From an uncultured Clostridia bacterium (GTDB taxonomy: Bacteria; Bacillota; Clostridia; Lachnospirales; CAMZNU01), in assembly GCA_947313885.1 (NCBI GenBank), contig CAMZNU010000001.1, forward strand, positions 40,730 to 104,729: a DNA stretch of 64,000 bases. Reading direction: 5' to 3'. A program made the translations under genes and the position numbers. The notes below the pieces were generated by a model. The model was not told where the DNA came from and did no database searches. It saw nothing but the letters and a program-made list of their open reading frames with translations. Below are positions 63,921 through 64,000 of this stretch, in pieces (positions within the stretch are counted from its first letter, which is position 1; each line of letters opens with the position of its first letter).

Positions 63921-63947
63921 AGTTATTTATTCATTTTATTTGTAAAC

Positions 63948-63983
63948 AAAAAAGTGTGAAAGCCTAAGCTTTCACACTTTTTT
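63948..63983 (-). terminator. Terminator of the next gene outside the window
   Basis: AAAAAAGTGTGAAAGC pairs with GCTTTCACACTTTTTT around CTAA. It probably ends a minus-strand gene whose body lies beyond base 64000. Confidence 0.75.
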
Positions 63984-64000
63984 ATATTATTGTTCCGCCA

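Noticed and set aside
63984..64000. End of a gene beyond the right edge
   Set aside because: Only about 17 bp are left after the terminator, not enough to assign a frame.

Overview
The window is a strongly AT-rich chromosomal segment of a Gram-positive bacterium, most likely an anaerobic member of class Clostridia close to Lachnospirales. The main evidence is clostridial gene context: coaD-rsmD-recG near a DAK/Asp23 pair, a T-box in front of pheST, a SpoIID-domain gene, an mreBCD-mrdA-minCDE-rodA cluster, strong Shine-Dalgarno sites, and tRNA genes without an encoded CCA. Phosphotransacetylase plus acetate kinase, a complete lower-glycolysis set and a GH1 beta-glucosidase point to sugar fermentation to acetate. 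I could not assign a genus.

Layout. 1-5.2 kb (minus): coaD (cut by the window edge), rsmD, recG, a DhaK/DhaL-like fatty-acid-kinase-type gene and asp23. 5.3-6.6 kb (plus): rpmB and plsC, with a small membrane ORF opposite. 6.6-10.5 kb (minus): tpiA-gpmI-eno-secG. 10.7-14.8 kb: an unknown coiled-coil/membrane pair, a tyrosine recombinase and a repeat-bearing lipoprotein. 15.3-21.1 kb (minus): rsmF, ygiQ, yhaM, then a membrane-anchored Cas4-type nuclease split over two overlapping frames, and an M50-like protein that has lost its catalytic residues. 21.2-22.5 kb: a deoxynucleoside kinase and a decayed second copy. 22.5-27.4 kb: rpmF, yceD, pta-ackA, a DUF624 gene and pgk. 27.5-34.1 kb: a PHP phosphatase, lgt and uvrBA. 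34.2-38.9 kb: tmcAL, a flavin reductase and a sulfur-handling operon (CoA-disulfide reductase/rhodanese/TusA/DsrE fusion plus a CsoR/CstR-type repressor) with a recognisable promoter and operator. 39.3-40.6 kb: beta-glucosidase. 40.7-52.1 kb (minus): rpsB-tsf, pyrH-frr, T-box-pheST, then spoIID-queA-rarA-truA. 52.5-53.5 kb: two small genes. 53.6-54.3 kb: seven tRNA genes on the minus strand, with a duplicated Leu-Val pair, driven by a perfect consensus promoter. 54.6-63.3 kb (plus): the cell-shape and division-site cluster ending in a divergent methylglyoxal-synthase-like gene and a DUF1294 gene. 63.3-64 kb: a secreted or anchored unknown protein with an elaborate promoter region.

How the genes work together. 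Most are housekeeping genes in conserved blocks: translation, glycolysis to acetate, excision repair, and wall elongation with Min placement. The places that stand out are the split Cas4/M50 pseudoprotease operon, the single-cysteine CsoR-family repressor with its operator, the methylglyoxal-synthase homologue without key catalytic residues, the kinase pseudogene, and several strong palindromes over promoters. Several listed starts were moved downstream because the longest open frames begin inside ribosome-binding sites. No CRISPR array, insertion sequence, prophage or rRNA gene was seen.
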